From the NCBI GenBank assembly GCA_000729835.1, contig JFHB01000038.1, forward strand, positions 62,001 through 126,000: a stretch of DNA of 64,000 nt. Direction: 5' to 3'. Made by a program: the position numbers and the translations under genes. This DNA is from Atkinsonella hypoxylon. Lineage: Eukaryota; Ascomycota; Sordariomycetes; Hypocreales; Clavicipitaceae. Position 1 is the stretch's first letter. Every line of letters starts with the position of its first letter. This document shows, piece after piece, positions 35,467 through 46,920 of the stretch. The notes beneath the pieces were generated by a model that saw only the letters and a list, made by a program, of their open reading frames with translations, did not search any database and was not told the DNA's origin.

Positions 35467-36994
35467 TCAGCCTCGCCACCGTTTGGGGAACCGCTCACTA
35501 GCGCCATGCCTTCCCATGTTAGCAAACGGATGTGGAGAGCTATTCAAGTCTGTGCCAGTAAACTGCCTAGGTTCAAATTGCTTTAACGGACTGCTGGGAG
35601 GTTCGTAATTCCGTTGCTCGGACACGTCCCTTTCCCTAGAGTTTCGAGGCGAGTTCAAGTCCCCCTGGTCAATATGGCCCATACTTACGGTCTTCTTTAG
35701 AGAATGTCTGTTCTGCGAGTATATTCCTCCATTGCCCCTGCTTCCGGTATGAGGCCCAGTGGAGGTTCCTATACTCGTCGTGGACGGCGGCACAGCAGGG
35801 GTATGTTCAACAGGTGTGTTCTGATTTTTCGAATAGCCAGCTGATAAGCTATGGCGAAGACCAGAAGAACGAATGCTGTTCACAGCGGGCGAAAACATCT
35901 CGGATTGTCGACTTGTAGTGGCAGGAGTGAACATTTCCCGTCGCCGGCTGGCTGTGGCTGGCGTGAACATCTGCGGCTTCAAAACATTCCCAGAGCTGAC
36001 ACTGGGACTATTAGATTTGCAATTCGTGGTAGAATCCTCGGCTCTCACGTGAGGGTTACCGTGACTGATGAAAGATCGTCTAATTAGTGTCGTCGGTGTT
36101 CCAACTTGTACAAACTCTCTCGAAATGACTGGTTGATCTTCCGACATCTGTGTTCCAACATCTCGAACGGTTGGATGAATGCGAGGCTGCACGAACTTTG
36201 TATCATATTCATGAAAGACTTCCTTCTGGATAATCGCGTTGTCCCTAAATTGCTGAGAATAACAGGACGAAAGCATAATCATCTGAACAGACAAGACAAC
36301 CTGCATAATCAAGGTGTTAAAGACCGTGACACTCGGTCGAGGATCAAGAGGCGCAAGTGGCAAAAATATCAAGTACACCAGCACATGCCCAGGGCTGAAC
36401 AAGCACAAGAGTCTAATGCACACGGGGAGAGGATCCCAGATGCAAAGTTCCCACACATCTCGGTTCTTGTCGGGATGTGCTCGAGACTCGGCAGACTCCG
36501 GCGAGATGAGGTCCGCGATAAAGCGCAAGGGCGATGATGCGACTGGAGTTGACTGCACTCGAACTCTTCTTGCAGAAGATGTGCTTGGCTTGACTTCGAT
36601 ATCAGCTTGGAATAGTCGATACTTTCTCGTTCTCGTAACGGTGTATACTGCATTGGTTGTTGAGAATGCGATTAGTCCCCAGCAAAGGGGATAAATCTAC
36701 CCACAATGTTAGCAACAAGTTTATTATCAAGTAGCTTCCATGACTAACAAGTATTGATGACCATCTAGACAAGCCCTCGTCACCAAAAACATCATCACTT
36801 GCCGGTTTTGAGCCTGAGTTTGCTCGAACAATGAGGAACAGAAAGTTGAGAACCAAGCCAAGCTGTGTCCCGACAAGCCCCGAGTCCCAATCTCTTGTCT
36901 CCATCTCTTCCGAGAGCCAGAGGAGGAAGTCCATTGGATTTAGCATCGAGGTGATGCGCTGCCACAGCGGTCGTCGGCGAACGAGTCGAGGCAT
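35467..36994 (-). CDS. NUR1: Nuclear rim protein Nur1/Mug154 family (DUF2418), 491 aa
   Basis: Exons are 36994-36749 and 36696-35467; the 52-nt intron starts GTTAGT, has GCTAAC and ends GGTAG. The N-terminus MPRLVRRRPLWQRITSMLNP, then PMDFLLWLSEEMETRDWD, is the family signature. Hydrophobic segments follow (LGLVLNFLFLIVRANS, then WGLIAFSTTNAVYTV after the splice, then GHVLVYLIFLPLAPL and VFNTLIMQVVLSVQMIMLSS). DKNRDVWELCIWDPLPVCIR and ESAESRAHPDK are typical for filamentous fungi. The C-terminal half is disordered, with repeated MFTPATxSRRxEM motifs near residues 340-380 that look like short linear binding or phosphorylation sites. In yeast, Nur1 with Heh1 tethers rDNA and silent chromatin to the inner nuclear membrane; the same site is inferred here. 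Confidence 0.85.
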
Positions 36995-37488
36995 CGTGAC
37001 GATTTTTCGCTAGCGCCGGTGGATGTAGGTTGAAGAGAAGGTAAGACGCCGAATTTCCAACCCAAGAGAGCAATATCTGCTTCCACGGGCTATGCGCCCA
37101 GTTATGTATCACCAAGAACAGGAGGCAAAGGCGTTGTGCGCCTCCCGGACTCTTCGTTGGAGCGTGAACAAAATGGCGAAGACTGGGGGAATAGAATTGT
37201 TATGTTACGTTGGCAGCTCTTGTACACCGAGTCTGCCAGCTTGCGCTTGCGCAGCAACAACGGGCCAATGAGTGGCGCCTAGTGCCACTCTTACTAGCGC
37301 TACTGCCGCTAAAACACACCATGCCGCCCGCCTGTCGGTCGCGGGGCAGGCACGAGCTTTGACAGTCAATAGCGCTGAGCACCCAGCGTGGTGCAGCCTT
37401 CTACTCCAACTTCGAGCAACGAGCGAATACCTTGCTCTGTCTATTCCACGGCACTCCAACGCCAAAGGCTCGTCGTATCCAGTTCAGG
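36995..37488. promoter_or_regulatory. Divergent promoter of NUR1 and VMA7
   Basis: About 490 bases between two divergent start codons. I see no specific factor site with confidence. Confidence 0.4.
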
Positions 37489-38066
37489 ATGGCCAGTCAA
37501 GCAGATTTCAAAAACCGAGAGTTTCTCGCCGTTATCGGTGACGAGGTATGCACATCTACCCCGAAGCCAGTGAGCCCGCAACCGTAGATGGACCAGTACA
37601 TTGTAGCTGACACAAAAAGGACTCCGTCACCGGCCTGCTCCTGGCGGGCATTGGCGTAAGTGTCCTTCTTCTAAAGTATGTGTGCTAAATAATAACGAAC
37701 TCTAATCCGATAATTATAGCATGTCACGACGGGCGCCGAGGCGAAAAAGAACTTCCTGGTTGTGGACAGCAAAACCGACACGGCCGCCATAGAATCCGCC
37801 TTTGATCGTTTCACGCAAGACAGAAAGGATATCGGTATTGTCTTGATCAACCAGCATGTTCGTGGAAAACTCACATATATAGAATAGAAGTTCTGTCAGA
37901 TGGTCTTGCTGACGTTTCGCAACAGATCGCCGACAGGATACGACACCGCATCGAAACGTACACAGCAGCTTTTCCAACAGTTCTCGAAATACCGAGCAAG
38001 GACCATCCATATGACCCAGAAAAGGACAGTGTCTTGAGAAGAGTTCGTCGCCTCTTCGGCGAGTAA
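37489..38066 (+). CDS. VMA7: V-type proton ATPase subunit F, 123 aa
   Basis: Exons are 37489-37545, 37620-37655, 37720-37857 and 37926-38066; introns are 74, 64 and 68 nt and every junction falls between codons. The protein reads MASQADFKNREFLAVIGDED, then SVTGLLLAGIGHVTT, KKNFLVVDSKTDTAAIESAF, DIGIVLINQHIADRIRHRIE and a C-terminal EIPSKDHPYDPEKDSVLRRV. This is subunit F of the V1 sector, part of the central rotor stalk that couples ATP hydrolysis to proton pumping into vacuoles and other acidic organelles. The length equals the fungal norm (118-124). No ORF longer than 60 codons covers it fully because of the small exons. Confidence 0.96.
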
Positions 38067-38425
38067 GCTACTGGCTCTGTTTTTAAGGAGGCGAGATGTG
38101 AATACAAGACACACATGAAGGGAATTACGGTACATTCACCATACGCACTTGGACTTTTTTTTAAAAAAAAAATTGACGGATGAGTGATTATATTGCAAGT
38201 ATGACAGGTACGATGAATGTTGTACATAAGGCGTCTGAGCGCACCAGTCGGCTCTTGAGAGATTGACGCCCGGGAAGAAAGTCAAACAAGCATTCTGGAG
38301 ACTTTAATAAAAACCACTGAAGGAAAGAAACGCAGGCCCATCGAAGCATGACCGTAACAATGCTATTCGTGTTAATATGGCGTATCAACCCAGTCTCTGG
38401 TACGAGATCCAAATTCCAGCTCTCA
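38067..38425. other. Convergent 3' regions of VMA7 and the NPC2-like gene
   Basis: About 360 bases with an A/T homopolymer patch near 38156-38172. Nothing coding. Confidence 0.5.
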
Positions 38426-39107
38426 TTACAACTCGTTACCAATGATATCTGCGAGACCGCCAATATCGAACTTGACTCTGGCAGTCAAGCAGGTGATTTG
38501 CTCACCACTGGCGGTGAAGACATCAGCGACGACAGTATAGGTTCCCTGCGCCAGCATGTTAGCACTCAGATGGGCAATGTAGCTCTCAAGCGTGAGGAGT
38601 GACAGACGGCAGGAATTTCCTTGGGAAGCTCGACGGTCTTTGTGATGACCTTGTCCCCAGGCTCAACGGGGCATTTCAGATCAACCTCGCCCATTTGCTC
38701 GCACAAGTCGACTGTGGGCTTCAAGAGAGTAATCAACCCATACTTGACCGTCAGTTTAATGTAAGCACCCTCTTCGATGGTTTTCTTGACGGTTCCATAC
38801 GCCTTGATGGCCAGTTCCTTGCCACTATCAAACCCACGCCAGTCAGCACATGAACGATCTCAAAGTATACGTCTACCTCTCACTACAGGATCACGTACGC
38901 AGCAGGTGGGTTGGGGGACAAATCAACGCTCTTGATTTCGATATAGTTGTTGGCTTGATTAATGTCGGCGCAAAACTCCAGTGGTGACTCTCCTGGGATT
39001 TTCACGCCGCTGTTGGGAGAGATGCCTTTCTGACCATCGCCGCCCCAAAGGCTCAGTGCCATAGAGGGAGCCACAAGGGCGGACAGAAAAGCAATGGACG
39101 CTCTCAT
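38426..39107 (-). CDS. NPC2: Phosphatidylglycerol/phosphatidylinositol transfer protein, NPC2-like ML domain, 181 aa
   Basis: Exons are 39107-38899, 38824-38608 and 38545-38426; introns are 74 and 62 nt. The second intron uses an unusual GTCTGT donor, but the branch site GCTAAC, acceptor GCGCAG and phase all fit, and the join (KEIPA/GTYTVVADVF) matches the family. It starts with a signal peptide (MRASIAFLSALVAPSMALS). The ML domain follows, with the conserved cysteines in LEFCADINQANNYIEIKSVD, VDLCEQMGEVDLKCPVEPGD and GEQITCLTARVKFDI. In fungi these secreted or vacuolar-lumen proteins bind sterols or phospholipids and pass them to NPC1-like membrane proteins. Length and domain order are normal. 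Confidence 0.93.
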
Positions 39108-42100
39108 GGTCGGTGGTAATGTGTGCCCACGGATAGCTGAGTCGTGGAAGCCTCTTTCGGTGGACGATGATGAGGATGGTTTGGACGCAGTTTAGTAAGG
39201 TACTCGGACTGCGCGTCGGTTGTCGACGGACGAAGTGATGTGACGAGGCGAATGATGACGGCAGCGAAGGACGGACGTGAGTGGCGGGCGAGCAGGCGGA
39301 TGGGGAAAACCGGGGCCAGATCCCAGAAATGACCAAATGACTAAGAACAGTGACGGCCCACTTTGACTAGGATTTTGCGGCTGATAGCAAGGATGTTCAT
39401 CATGCTACCCGGTTGCTGCACAAATTCTGGAATCAATTTCTTAGCATAGACGCGGGAATAGCCTCTGGTTTTGTAGACTACCGACAGGCAAGTTCACAAG
39501 CGTTCTGTAGACCACGGCTATGATCCAGGGGACATCAAATAGAACCCAAACATCAATCTTTACACATAATAGCGATAAGATTTCCAGGCCATCACTGCTG
39601 GAACGGGACAAACTGCCGACAGACTATGAGTCATACAACTCGTCGAAGAACCTTTGTCATAGTACATGATGGAGGAAAGTCAAGAATGATTCGTCACCGC
39701 GACTCTACAGCTCGACTTTGGGCATCAAAAGCATTTGGCTATACTATTGTACTACGCCCTGTATTTTTTTCCATATCAACTCATGGGCATCTACAGACTA
39801 CACGCATGTATCGAATCAGGTGCGGCAACAACAGTATGGGAGGCGAATCATATTGAGCAGGGATTAAAATGTCGAGTTAGTTGAGTATCATTATTTGCCA
39901 ATGCAGCAGCGACTTGTGCCAAGCTGCTGCTACGACGCGGAATGACACTGTCGCCTAGTGCACAACGATCTTAGAGGTGCGGCTTGCCATATCGTGGTCA
40001 AATCGAAGCTGGGACGGTAGGTGCCTGGGCATAGAGTTCGATAGAGGCATTCGAGGGCCATTGTTTCTGTTGAGAAGAAACAGGCTTCGACCACGAAACG
40101 TCTCGCGTTGCCGTAACACGAAGTAATTGTCGAAAATCCAGTTTGAAGGGAGCTGGAGGTCAGCGAGCAAGACACTGTATGCCAACCCACAAGACAAGCA
40201 AGCCAAGCCATATAGAGTTGTCTCCTGACAAAATGTGCATGAACAATCTAAAGCTTGCCGAAATAACCAGCCACGGCATCAGGGTGAGCGCAAGCTAGTG
40301 CAGGCTTGTCGCTTGTTCATATGCGGCCCTCATTTCGAAACCGTAGAGCTCGTCAGTCAGTCACCGCTGTTTCGCGAAACAAGAAGCCATGGAAATTGAA
40401 CAGTCTAGCCATACGGACGTAGATTGTTTCTATTGAAGCAAAGTGGATACCAATTTCCGCCTCTCAGGCAGCTGCAGGCAGCAGTTCTCAGCCGTCAGGG
40501 GCGCACGGACCAGCATGAGTGCAGTATATAAATGCGCAGATGTCCCCTCTTCCTTTAAATTTTTTTCCTCTTTTCTTCTTCATACTTACCTTGTTCCAGT
40601 ATCCTGAGATCACGAAAACAGGATACTAGTGGAGGACACCTGCATTGCACATCGCGGAGTCGTCCTGCGCTCAATTGTCCTTCGGGGCCATTGGGGGCGT
40701 AATTTTTGATTTCTTTTTTTTTTTTCCATTGTGGCCATGGTCCCATACCGTGACATGAAGGAGATGCTAATGTGGATATGGATGTTGGTGCGGGGAGGAA
40801 CGACTCGATTTTGGACTGCATCAGGAACCGAGTCGACATCTAGGGAAGTGACGCATACTTGGGGAGGAGAGTTTGACGTTGAGCTGTGCTAGCCCTTGAA
40901 ATGTTGGGCCATAACTTGAGCCTACATATATATACTCGAGACACAAAATTTAGACGCTACCCACCTTGGCAGGTAGTTGCATGGCTGGATGAAGATGCTG
41001 GGCTATAAATATCATGATACAGGGCAATCGTAAGCAAGTCAGGAAGTGTTCGAATCCCAGTTCGCGCTGCGTAATTTCAAACTTCGTTCCACAGGGCGTG
41101 AGTCAATTTCACATTGTTGTGGATACATGAGAAGCTACGGCAGCTAGGGTACAACGTTGATAGATGCTTTTGATTTCGCTGAGATTGGCATAAAGAGCAG
41201 GACTCTATCGAGATACGCCACAGCAATACGTGGTTTCCTACACCGACTAATGGCTCACGGAAACGAAATGAAGAGCCTGACGCCCGGGAGAGGGTTATGA
41301 TCGACTCTTCAGCTGTCTGCAAAGGTCGCTCCTTCCGCGCGTCCGGTCACTATTGATGAATATTAGCATTGTCGACAGGGCCGGTGGTTCGTGTTGGGGA
41401 GTTTCGTGAGGGTCAAGGATTGATCGCCGCTGAGAAGAGAAGCTTCGGGGTCGGTTAGTGGGAAGGAATAAGGAATGAGAATCACAGCAAAAAGCCTCGT
41501 AACAATTTGCAGGCTTGTTTTATGTGAAAATGAAAAAAATTGCTGAGGACAAAAGTACAGTAGACGCAGGTGGCAGTCCTTCCTACAGATTAGGTAATCA
41601 AGTTGACAGAGGCGAGTTTTATAATGTGCCTACCTACCATCACCCGCTAACCCAATCCCTGAAGACACTGACCAAGCCTGTCATCGATTGTATGACAGTT
41701 CTCTAGTCTTTGTGTAGAGTTCCATCACCGTGTTCATACTATCTCCTAAGTCAACTACTACCTTTGAGAGGAGTGTATTAGCAAAACCCAAGGGCGGGTG
41801 CCTAGAAAGTGGGTCAAAGCGGGGTAGCTGCGCGAACAGTAATTTTCTGCTGCGCGAAATGTCTATCATCCTGGTCGCAAACAGCCATTACGGTTGGTGC
41901 GCACATTCGTGATTATCAGACCCCGTCATCCTCATGTCTCGGGCACATTGGCATTAGCATACGGTGCTACATCTGGACCAGACTCTCCACCTTGCTCGAC
42001 GGCTTGGGATTGCTTGGATTGCGCTGCGTCCCTTTTTCTCTCTGCTCATGTTTGCTGATGACTGCCGGGTCCGCTAGCCATTTTGGCCCTTTCTGCCCTG

Positions 42101-44145
42101 TCCTGCCCGGCCTAAGACACAGCAGCTTGTAGTGCAGACACGGGCTACTCCGTCAAAATAAGGGGGTCGATCCAGATTCTGACACGGTGCTACGGTGTAG
42201 GCCTGCGGTCTCAGGCATCAACGTGATAGTTAGCGTCAAAAAAACAGCGCATCAATGTGCGCTACAGCCACTCAGCATGAGCCTCGGAGCCCACCGCCAT
42301 GCGCGGTTCGAGTTTAGCGCCAATCAGGGCGCGGCGCTTTTTGTGTGTCGGTTTTTTTATCTTTCCTTCGCTTTTTTGAGCTTGGTTTCACTCTGTCGGT
42401 GTCGCCTTTGCCTTGTTGCTGTGGTAGTCTCCACAAAGGGTGGCTGAAGGCGTCCCCTCTCGCATCAATTCCATTATTACTGTCAAGGTGAGTTGTCTGG
42501 CATATCATCATCATCATCATCATCTGTCTGTCCTGGAGATGACGGGAAGCCATGGACATGACCTGTCGACAGATAACATATGGAAGTCCGATGCTCGGAA
42601 CCGATGCAATCCGTCGCCGCTTTCTGGCAATAGCATCAGCACCACCTCAGTATTAAGCATCGCTCACTCACTCCGAGTACGTTTGCGACCTCTCAGTGCA
42701 CGTCGCTGTCGCTCGTAGACTGTCATCTCGCTCAAGTCTTCGCATCGCAACGCGCCAGTTAATCTTCGCCAGGCGCAACTACCATAAAACTGCCTCGCTG
42801 CTACGCGCTTGCAATTTGCGACCTGCCTAGGAAGCGGAGCCTGCTCGACTATTGTGCTCAGGTAATGAATATTTCCTTGTCCCAATGTTTAAGCCTTGCA
42901 TTATGACTACCATGATAACCCATGGTTGAAGGGGTGATCCCCATGGTCGAAGGCTGAGTGAGCACCGAGCATCGGATCCCGGCGTCAGTTGGCTGCATCA
43001 CAACCAATGGCATTGCATGTCAAGAGGTAGAGGCAACGTCCACAGTGTCCCCCGAAGAAGAAATGTATGTTGTGTCAATGGCAATGAGGATGCATTACGG
43101 AGCAGATGAGACCGGCGACTGCGTGGTGCTAAGAGGCCTTTTTAACCAGCTCTGACGACCGACCCTTGCTTGGTGCTTGCAAGCGTCACTCAATCGACAG
43201 CAGTTCCTGGTACTCTCAACACTTCGCGCACTGAGGAGCCAAAGTCTCAAGCGTGAGTGAGTGTAAGCGTGTAAGAATGTAAGCCCCCCTGGCCCAGAGT
43301 CTCCCGCCTCTGGGCGTTTTTGCCTGCTTTTGCCTGCTTTGCCTGCTGGCCATCTCGTAGAGGCCCCCCCCCCCCCCCCGGCTCCCCGACTCCGCATCCC
43401 ATCGCCGGCCGGCTGGCTGGCTGGCTAGCTGTGTCTGTCTGTCCTAAAGCCAAGTGCGCTCAAGTGAGGGTGTTCGGTCGCTCTTTCCCAATTCCTGGCC
43501 CATTCGTTCCTTCCCCCCAAATCCCATCCCCGTCCCTAGTGCAGCCCATGATTTGTCTCCCCATTCCCTTCACTCACAGCCCTCTCGTTTCCTCGATTTA
43601 CGAATACCACAAGCGAGTCTCTTTCAAGTCTGCGGCCATTCGAACATTTGGGTCTATTTTGAAAGCAAAAAGAGTTTTCTCTTCGGTTACTGAATAGGAA
43701 CGCAAGCTCACGCGCTTAGCGACCGCGCTCGAGCCTTCCACCTCAGAAATCTGTTGTCACGGTCCTCCACCACTTCCAGCGAAACCCGATTTTTCGACTG
43801 TCCTAGCCCACGACCACCACCCGAATCGCGCTAAAGACGTCGTTTCCTGGTCTGCGACAACTAGTTCTTTCGTCAGTCCACTCGGTTTTTTGTCTCGATC
43901 AGGCGCTGTGTCGCTATCCTTCCATAGTCTCTTCTACGGCGGTCGACCACTCGAGATTTGATTCCACTCGCGATCTACTCCCTCTCGGTTTGGCGGCAGT
44001 TGGATCGCGAAGCAATAACTCATACTGTCGCCGGTCGTCTAGCTGGATAGAATCAGTCGCTGCGGCTTCATAAATTGTAATACTCCGGGCGCGCGTCTTT
44101 ATCGAGGCGTCGTCATGCCCCCAGGATCGCGACGCTAATTTTTAT
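39108..44145. other. 5-kb gene-free stretch upstream of SET3
   Basis: No protein-coding or RNA gene can be supported in 5.0 kb. The right end (about 43700-44145) is pyrimidine-rich and leader-like for SET3 and contains a short upstream ORF. Other contents are a CAT repeat at 42505-42523, a 16-C run at 43364-43379 and a GGCT run near 43410. A T-loop-like GTTCGAATCCC at 41048 is not part of a foldable tRNA. The stretch may hide non-coding RNA or promoter elements, but I see no direct sign. Confidence 0.45.
44115..44138 (+). promoter_or_regulatory. Short upstream ORF (7 codons plus stop) before SET3
   Basis: ATG CCC CCA GGA TCG CGA CGC TAA ends 7 bases before the SET3 start. If the leader includes it, scanning ribosomes would meet it first. 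Whether it lies in the mature transcript cannot be seen from DNA alone. Confidence 0.4.
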
Positions 44146-46920
44146 ATGCGACTCACGCCACCTCCTGTCAACTACCCCGTGAGGCTCTCTCAGATTATGA
44201 TTGACAAGCCTGCGCCGCCGTTTACGCAGGCCATTCCTCCCAGTCAGACCGCTCTTGCTGCTCCTGGGAACGTGGTCGTCAAAGATGATCCGTCCATCGA
44301 CCCAATAGTAGAGGAGGTGGAAGAAGAACCGTACACTATCAAGTGTATCTGCAATTTCTCTGACGATGATGGAAATACCATCTACTGCGAGACGTGCGAC
44401 ACATGGCAGCATATTGACTGCTTTTATCCCAACAATAGGGACGAGGCGATCCGAGAGGACTTCGCTCACTCGTGCGCCGAATGTAAACCCCGACCGCTCG
44501 ACCGACAAAAAGCCATTGAACGGACGCTGCGATTGAGGAATGCCAATGACATTCTTGCCACGCAATCAGAATCTTTGGATAAGAAACCTAAGCGACTACC
44601 ACCTAAGGGCACAAAGAAGAAGCCAAAGTTGAACGAACTACAGTTGAACGGCCATCCTGAAAATGGCAAAAATTTGGGCAGTCCTCCTCCGTCTTCGTCC
44701 AAGAAAGCTAAAACTCCCCATCGAACCTCTCACTCCGTCAGCTCCCTCCCCTCGAAGCGCAGCCCTTCCTATGGGAACAACTCACGCACGAACCCTGCCC
44801 ATCCTCTTAGCCCTGCCACGACACCCCCCGACTTACCCGATGACTTCCAAATCCATCACTATTCGGCGGGCTTTTACTCCCTGTATAACGAGCAACAAGA
44901 GGTACCCGACGCGCTTAATAATGCATTTGCAAGCCTAGCCATTCCTACGGCGCTCTCTCGATGGCTGCGTGAACCCGGCGCGATGAAACAAGAGGTTGGT
45001 AGAACGCGTGCAGAAGTGTTCCAAGATGAACCGCTGAGCTTGGAGCACAAGAAGCCTAAGCTCGAGGTCAAGGACACGACACGGTCACCAGAACCGGGCA
45101 TCACTCTTCGCTGGCGTTTCATCAAATCGTCTGCCCCCATTGAGAAAGATGTGCCAATAATCGAGTTGAATGGCGAAATCGGGTTTCAGAAAGATTACTG
45201 TGCTGATCCAGATAACTTATGGGCAGATCTATCCTCTCCGCTACCATTCGTGTTCCTTCATCCCGTACTGCCGCTCTATATTGACACCAGGAAAGAGGGC
45301 TCATTGGCGAGGTATGTTCGGAGGAGCTGTAAGCCGAATGCACAATTGGACACATATTTATCAGGAGGCTCTGAGTACCACTTCTGGCTCGTCAGCGACC
45401 GGTACATTGCTGCCAACGAACAAATCACACTGCCATGGGACTTCAGGCTGGAGAAGAGCGTCCGAGACCGATGGTTACATCTGCTGGGCCTAAGCGATGA
45501 GGACTCGAATTCTACTACAGACGAGCCAGAGTTGGATCCTGCTGAATACACGGCTATCTCCAATTGGATCGACCGGATTCTCTCAGAATATGGTGGCTGT
45601 GCTTGCGATCTTGAGAATAACTGCGCCTTTGCTCGATTTCATCGACACTATCTCTTTGGTAAGCACCAGAACCGGAATGTCAAGAAGCAGTCGAAGAAAG
45701 CTCGCAATCATGCCATTTCCCCGACCAGCACGGGACAGGCTACCAACAGTAGGGCTGCTAGCGAAGGCCACAATGACGATAGCATAGACACTGAAAATGG
45801 TTCACGGAGCAAGCCACCCAGTCGCGACCGTACACCGCTTCAGGGTTCATTTGACCAGCTGGGAATACTGACAGAACCAACTGATCGGGATAAGAGGAAG
45901 GTTGCCATGGTTGAGGATTCATTTCGCAGAATGGAGCAGCAGCAGCCACCGAGGAAGAAGAAGCGGGTATCCGATGGCACAAATACATCATCCAAGTCAA
46001 AGTCAAGAAATGGGTCAGCTGGCCCTGGTCAGTATGTAGATGCGGCAACCTGGCGGAGCAAATCAGGCTCGCCAGCCAGCGTCCGGTCACCCAGCATAGG
46101 ACATAGCAAGACGAACGGCCAAGCATTTTCTTCGTCATCTTCTCGCTCCCGACAGACATCCACTGGACCTCGGCCGATATATTGCGATGTCGCTGTACAA
46201 ACAGACCCTATTGCAGGGCAATGGTTCGGCGAAGACTGCAATACAAGTCCTGTGAAGAAGCGAGTCATCTCGTTGTCTAAGCGGCTGATGAACAGCCGAT
46301 ACCGCTGTCGCGCTGGCGGAGAGGATCGCAAGAGGCTACCATATAGGAACCAGCAGTCTAACGTCAGCGCCATGCACCTAGACTCACTCACTAGTGAGCA
46401 CAAGCCATCAGTCAAGCCACCAAATGCCAGCATCGGCTCAGACGCTGTATCCCCAGTGTCACAGAGCACAGACAGCAACTTGATAGATGGTCAGGCCCTA
46501 GTACCTAGCGATAACCCAATTCAGTCCAATAAGGTGAAAACGCCAGATCTGCGCGTCCAGTTACCGCCGGTACCAGCGTTCGACAATACTGCACTGACTG
46601 GTCCTGCCGCAGCAGCGCCTCTTTCAACTACTAGCTCGACTGCTCTGTCACCGTCTTTGACAAGTCCGTTTAGTGCAGGGTCGCTGAACTGCGTCGCTAC
46701 GCAACCCAGCCCGATCAAGAAGAAGCTCAGCTTAAGTGATTACAAGAGCCGATTGAATAAGGCAGCTAGTAAGGTGTCAGGAGGATCAGCTTACCTGAAG
46801 CCTGGTCTGTCTAGCCCCGATGATGTCAAGGTCGAGATGACCATGGATCCACAACCGCTCGATAGATGCGACGATTCGACAAGCGCCACGGCGGCCCCTC
46901 CCACGGCTAATGGCTCTTAA
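44146..46920 (+). CDS. SET3: Set3-type chromatin protein with PHD finger and SET domain, 924 aa, single exon
   Basis: The PHD finger is at about residues 66-115 (IKCICNFSDDDGNTIYCETC, then DTWQHIDC and HSCAEC), followed by a basic linker (KPKRLPPKGTKKKPK). A SET domain at about 310-440 shows LRWRFIKSSAPIEKDVPIIE, YVRRSCKPNAQLDTYLSGGS and AANEQITLPWDF. The RRSCxPNA motif replaces the NHxC of active enzymes, as in Set3/UpSET/MLL5-type proteins that are not thought to methylate. The remainder is disordered, Ser/Lys-rich, with IYCDVAVQTDPIAGQWFGED near residue 690 as the best conserved island. In yeast, Set3 scaffolds the Set3C deacetylase complex and reads H3K4 methylation with its PHD finger. 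The start at 44146 is the first ATG in frame; ATG 44197 is an alternative. Confidence 0.88.
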   Translation: MRLTPPPVNYPVRLSQIMIDKPAPPFTQAIPPSQTALAAPGNVVVKDDPSIDPIVEEVEEEPYTIKCICNFSDDDGNTIYCETCDTWQHIDCFYPNNRDEAIREDFAHSCAECKPRPLDRQKAIERTLRLRNANDILATQSESLDKKPKRLPPKGTKKKPKLNELQLNGHPENGKNLGSPPPSSSKKAKTPHRTSHSVSSLPSKRSPSYGNNSRTNPAHPLSPATTPPDLPDDFQIHHYSAGFYSLYNEQQEVPDALNNAFASLAIPTALSRWLREPGAMKQEVGRTRAEVFQDEPLSLEHKKPKLEVKDTTRSPEPGITLRWRFIKSSAPIEKDVPIIELNGEIGFQKDYCADPDNLWADLSSPLPFVFLHPVLPLYIDTRKEGSLARYVRRSCKPNAQLDTYLSGGSEYHFWLVSDRYIAANEQITLPWDFRLEKSVRDRWLHLLGLSDEDSNSTTDEPELDPAEYTAISNWIDRILSEYGGCACDLENNCAFARFHRHYLFGKHQNRNVKKQSKKARNHAISPTSTGQATNSRAASEGHNDDSIDTENGSRSKPPSRDRTPLQGSFDQLGILTEPTDRDKRKVAMVEDSFRRMEQQQPPRKKKRVSDGTNTSSKSKSRNGSAGPGQYVDAATWRSKSGSPASVRSPSIGHSKTNGQAFSSSSSRSRQTSTGPRPIYCDVAVQTDPIAGQWFGEDCNTSPVKKRVISLSKRLMNSRYRCRAGGEDRKRLPYRNQQSNVSAMHLDSLTSEHKPSVKPPNASIGSDAVSPVSQSTDSNLIDGQALVPSDNPIQSNKVKTPDLRVQLPPVPAFDNTALTGPAAAAPLSTTSSTALSPSLTSPFSAGSLNCVATQPSPIKKKLSLSDYKSRLNKAASKVSGGSAYLKPGLSSPDDVKVEMTMDPQPLDRCDDSTSATAAPPTANGS

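Noticed and set aside
41020..41075. tRNA-like T-loop GTTCGAATCCC
   Set aside because: The flanking bases do not form a T-stem, acceptor stem or anticodon arm.
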